Shown here piece after piece: positions 22,206 through 23,557 of a DNA stretch of 23,557 nucleotides. Each line of letters opens with the position of its first letter. Positions within the stretch are counted from its first letter, which is position 1. The DNA comes from a virus. The stretch is from positions 1 through 23,557 of the IMG/VR virus record IMGVR_UViG_3300029448_000449, one strand, 5' to 3'. The position numbers and the translations under genes are program-made. Under the pieces are notes generated by a model. That model did not search any database, was not told where the DNA came from, and saw only the letters and a list, made by a program, of their open reading frames with translations.

Positions 22206-23557
22206 CCTATCCAGTCTTTCCATTTCTCGTCACCAAGAACTTCTTGTGCTAAACTAAGTTTGTTACGTAAAGCTTTTACAATCTTTTCGTCAACCGTTCC
22301 TTTAGCTACTAAATCAATATAAGTCACTTTATTAGTTTGTCCTATACGATGAGCACGGTCTTCAGACTGTAGTCGTTTTTCTAAGTCGTAGTTATTACTG
22401 TAATAGATAACATTACTTGCTTCAGTAAGTGTTATACCATAACCACCTGTTTGTGTATTACTAATTAAATACTGTAGGTCTGAGTTTGGATCTTGAAACC
22501 TTCTAATTATTTCTTGTCGTTCTTGGTCTGGTGTTTCTCCGTAATACGTAGCCACACTATCAACACCTGTTAATCCATGTAATGTTTTTAATATTCGTTT
22601 TATATCATATTGATAGTTAGCCCATATGATAGTTTTACCTTGTACTTCTTCTAGCACGTTGATTAACTCATCTAAACGATTGCTTTTAACTTCTACTTCT
22701 TCACCGTTGTCGTGTCTAACGAAACCACAAACAACTTGGTGTAGTCTAAGTATTTGTGTAAGAACAGATGTTACACTAACTATTTCATGAGAATCTAGTT
22801 CAGCGATAGCATAGTCTTTTAGTTCTTTATAAACTTTCTTTTGTTCAGGAGTAAGTTCTACTTCTCTTCTTTGATATACTTTATCAGGAAGGTCTAAACA
22901 TTCTTTCTTTAGCACTCTGTAAGAGAACTCATTTACATTATTAGTTAGTTCTTCTAAGTTTTGATAACCTACAACTTGTCTAAAAGACCTAGTTCCCATT
23001 TTACGATTGATTAATTTAGCGTATCTATTTTGAAAAGAATAGAATGATGTATAACCTAACAACTGCGGTGATAAGAAACTGCTTTGACTATATAAGTCTA
23101 ATGGTGATTGGGTAACAGGGAATCCTGTAAGTATTCTTCTGTATTTAGTATTGATAGCTAACTTCAATAAGTTTTTAGTTCTTTGAGCTTTAGGATTTTT
23201 TATAGTAGTTGACTCATCTACAGCTATTAAAACATTATGTGCTAAGATAAATTTCTCTACAAAAGCTACACCTTTTTTAGTGCTGAAAGCTTCTACATTA
23301 ATAATAAGTATTTTTAAATCATGTCCTACTTCAAACAATTTAGTTAGTTCTCTTTTTTGTTTTAAGGTAGGTGCTGGATTCCATACACCGATATGTTTTT
23401 CTATATGATCAGGCATATGGGTAGGTATTTCTTTTTCTGACCAGTTTCTATAAACACCTTTAGGTGCGATTATTATTGCAGCGTTGATACCGCCTTTGTC
23501 ATAAAGCATAGCTACATTATCTATAAGGACTTTAGATTTACCAGTACCCATTTCCAT
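22202..23557 (-). CDS. SNF2-family DEAD/DEAH-like helicase (5' partial at window edge)
   Basis: The visible 451 residues cover nearly the whole two-domain motor. Walker A is MGTGKS (3-8), the Walker B box reads VDEST (113-117) instead of DEAH, motif III is LTGFPVTQSP (143-152), and motif VI is QSEDRAHRIGQ (397-407), the QxxxRxHRxGQ signature of SNF2 ATPases. The Met at the edge is four codons from Walker A, so the true start and the Q-motif region lie beyond the window. Phage SNF2-type proteins act as ATP-driven translocases in replication, recombination or transcription. It is the only gene on this strand and probably starts the early or replication region. A weaker match to motif III (usual GTP) is GFP. 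Confidence 0.88.
   Translation of the reverse strand: MEMGTGKSKVLIDNVAMLYDKGGINAAIIIAPKGVYRNWSEKEIPTHMPDHIEKHIGVWNPAPTLKQKRELTKLFEVGHDLKILIINVEAFSTKKGVAFVEKFILAHNVLIAVDESTTIKNPKAQRTKNLLKLAINTKYRRILTGFPVTQSPLDLYSQSSFLSPQLLGYTSFYSFQNRYAKLINRKMGTRSFRQVVGYQNLEELTNNVNEFSYRVLKKECLDLPDKVYQRREVELTPEQKKVYKELKDYAIAELDSHEIVSVTSVLTQILRLHQVVCGFVRHDNGEEVEVKSNRLDELINVLEEVQGKTIIWANYQYDIKRILKTLHGLTGVDSVATYYGETPDQERQEIIRRFQDPNSDLQYLISNTQTGGYGITLTEASNVIYYSNNYDLEKRLQSEDRAHRIGQTNKVTYIDLVAKGTVDEKIVKALRNKLSLAQEVLGDEKWKDWIG

Noticed and set aside
1-23557. Temperate lifestyle or prophage boundary
   Set aside because: No integrase, repressor, attachment-site duplication or bacterial flanking gene is visible in the window.

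Overview
The window reads as part of the genome of a lytic-type tailed marine bacteriophage. The sequence is AT-rich and gene-dense. Stop and start codons repeatedly overlap as TAATG, TGATG, TAGTG or ATGA. It carries a T4-type lysozyme, holin-like membrane proteins, a P22 gp10-like tail accessory protein and a run of large low-complexity virion proteins. I see no integrase, tRNA or rRNA gene, CRISPR array or insertion sequence. A gp10-like protein without visible contractile-tail genes favours a podovirus-like particle. The composition and small-protein set resemble phages of abundant marine heterotrophs such as SAR11 or methylotrophs; the host assignment is inference.

Layout. Positions 1-4131 hold the end of an unknown protein, a 2-oxoglutarate/Fe(II) oxygenase-like gene, three very small coiled-coil or membrane proteins, the gp10-like protein and the endolysin. 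Positions 4131-5852 hold three small lysine-rich proteins, an unrecognised 224-residue protein and a staphylococcal-type nuclease. Positions 5854-6945 hold holin-like and small membrane proteins, including two tandem paralogs. Positions 6902-11694 are the most unusual part: a CsgF-like protein, a CsgG-like outer-membrane secretion lipoprotein, a secreted protein with curlin-type repeats, a secreted FecR-domain protein whose C-terminus is itself curlin-like, and a CHASE2-domain class III nucleotide cyclase with a complete active site. From 11695 to 11779 there is the only real intergenic gap, with a good sigma70-like promoter match and three short hairpins. From 11780 to 22205 there is a block of probable virion genes. 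A SNF2-type helicase then runs on the opposite strand to the window edge, its stop codon overlapping that of the last forward gene.

How the genes may work together. The CsgF/CsgG/curlin-like genes look like a small curli-type export and fibre module. The FecR-domain protein and the CHASE2 cyclase look like a sensory pair that would turn an extracytoplasmic signal into a cyclic nucleotide in the infected cell. The curlin-like tail on the FecR protein physically links the halves, so the five genes plausibly act as one phage-encoded system. The families are clear from sequence; the joint function is inference.

All coordinates and motifs come from reading the sequence. No database search was possible, so family names rest on recognised motifs.
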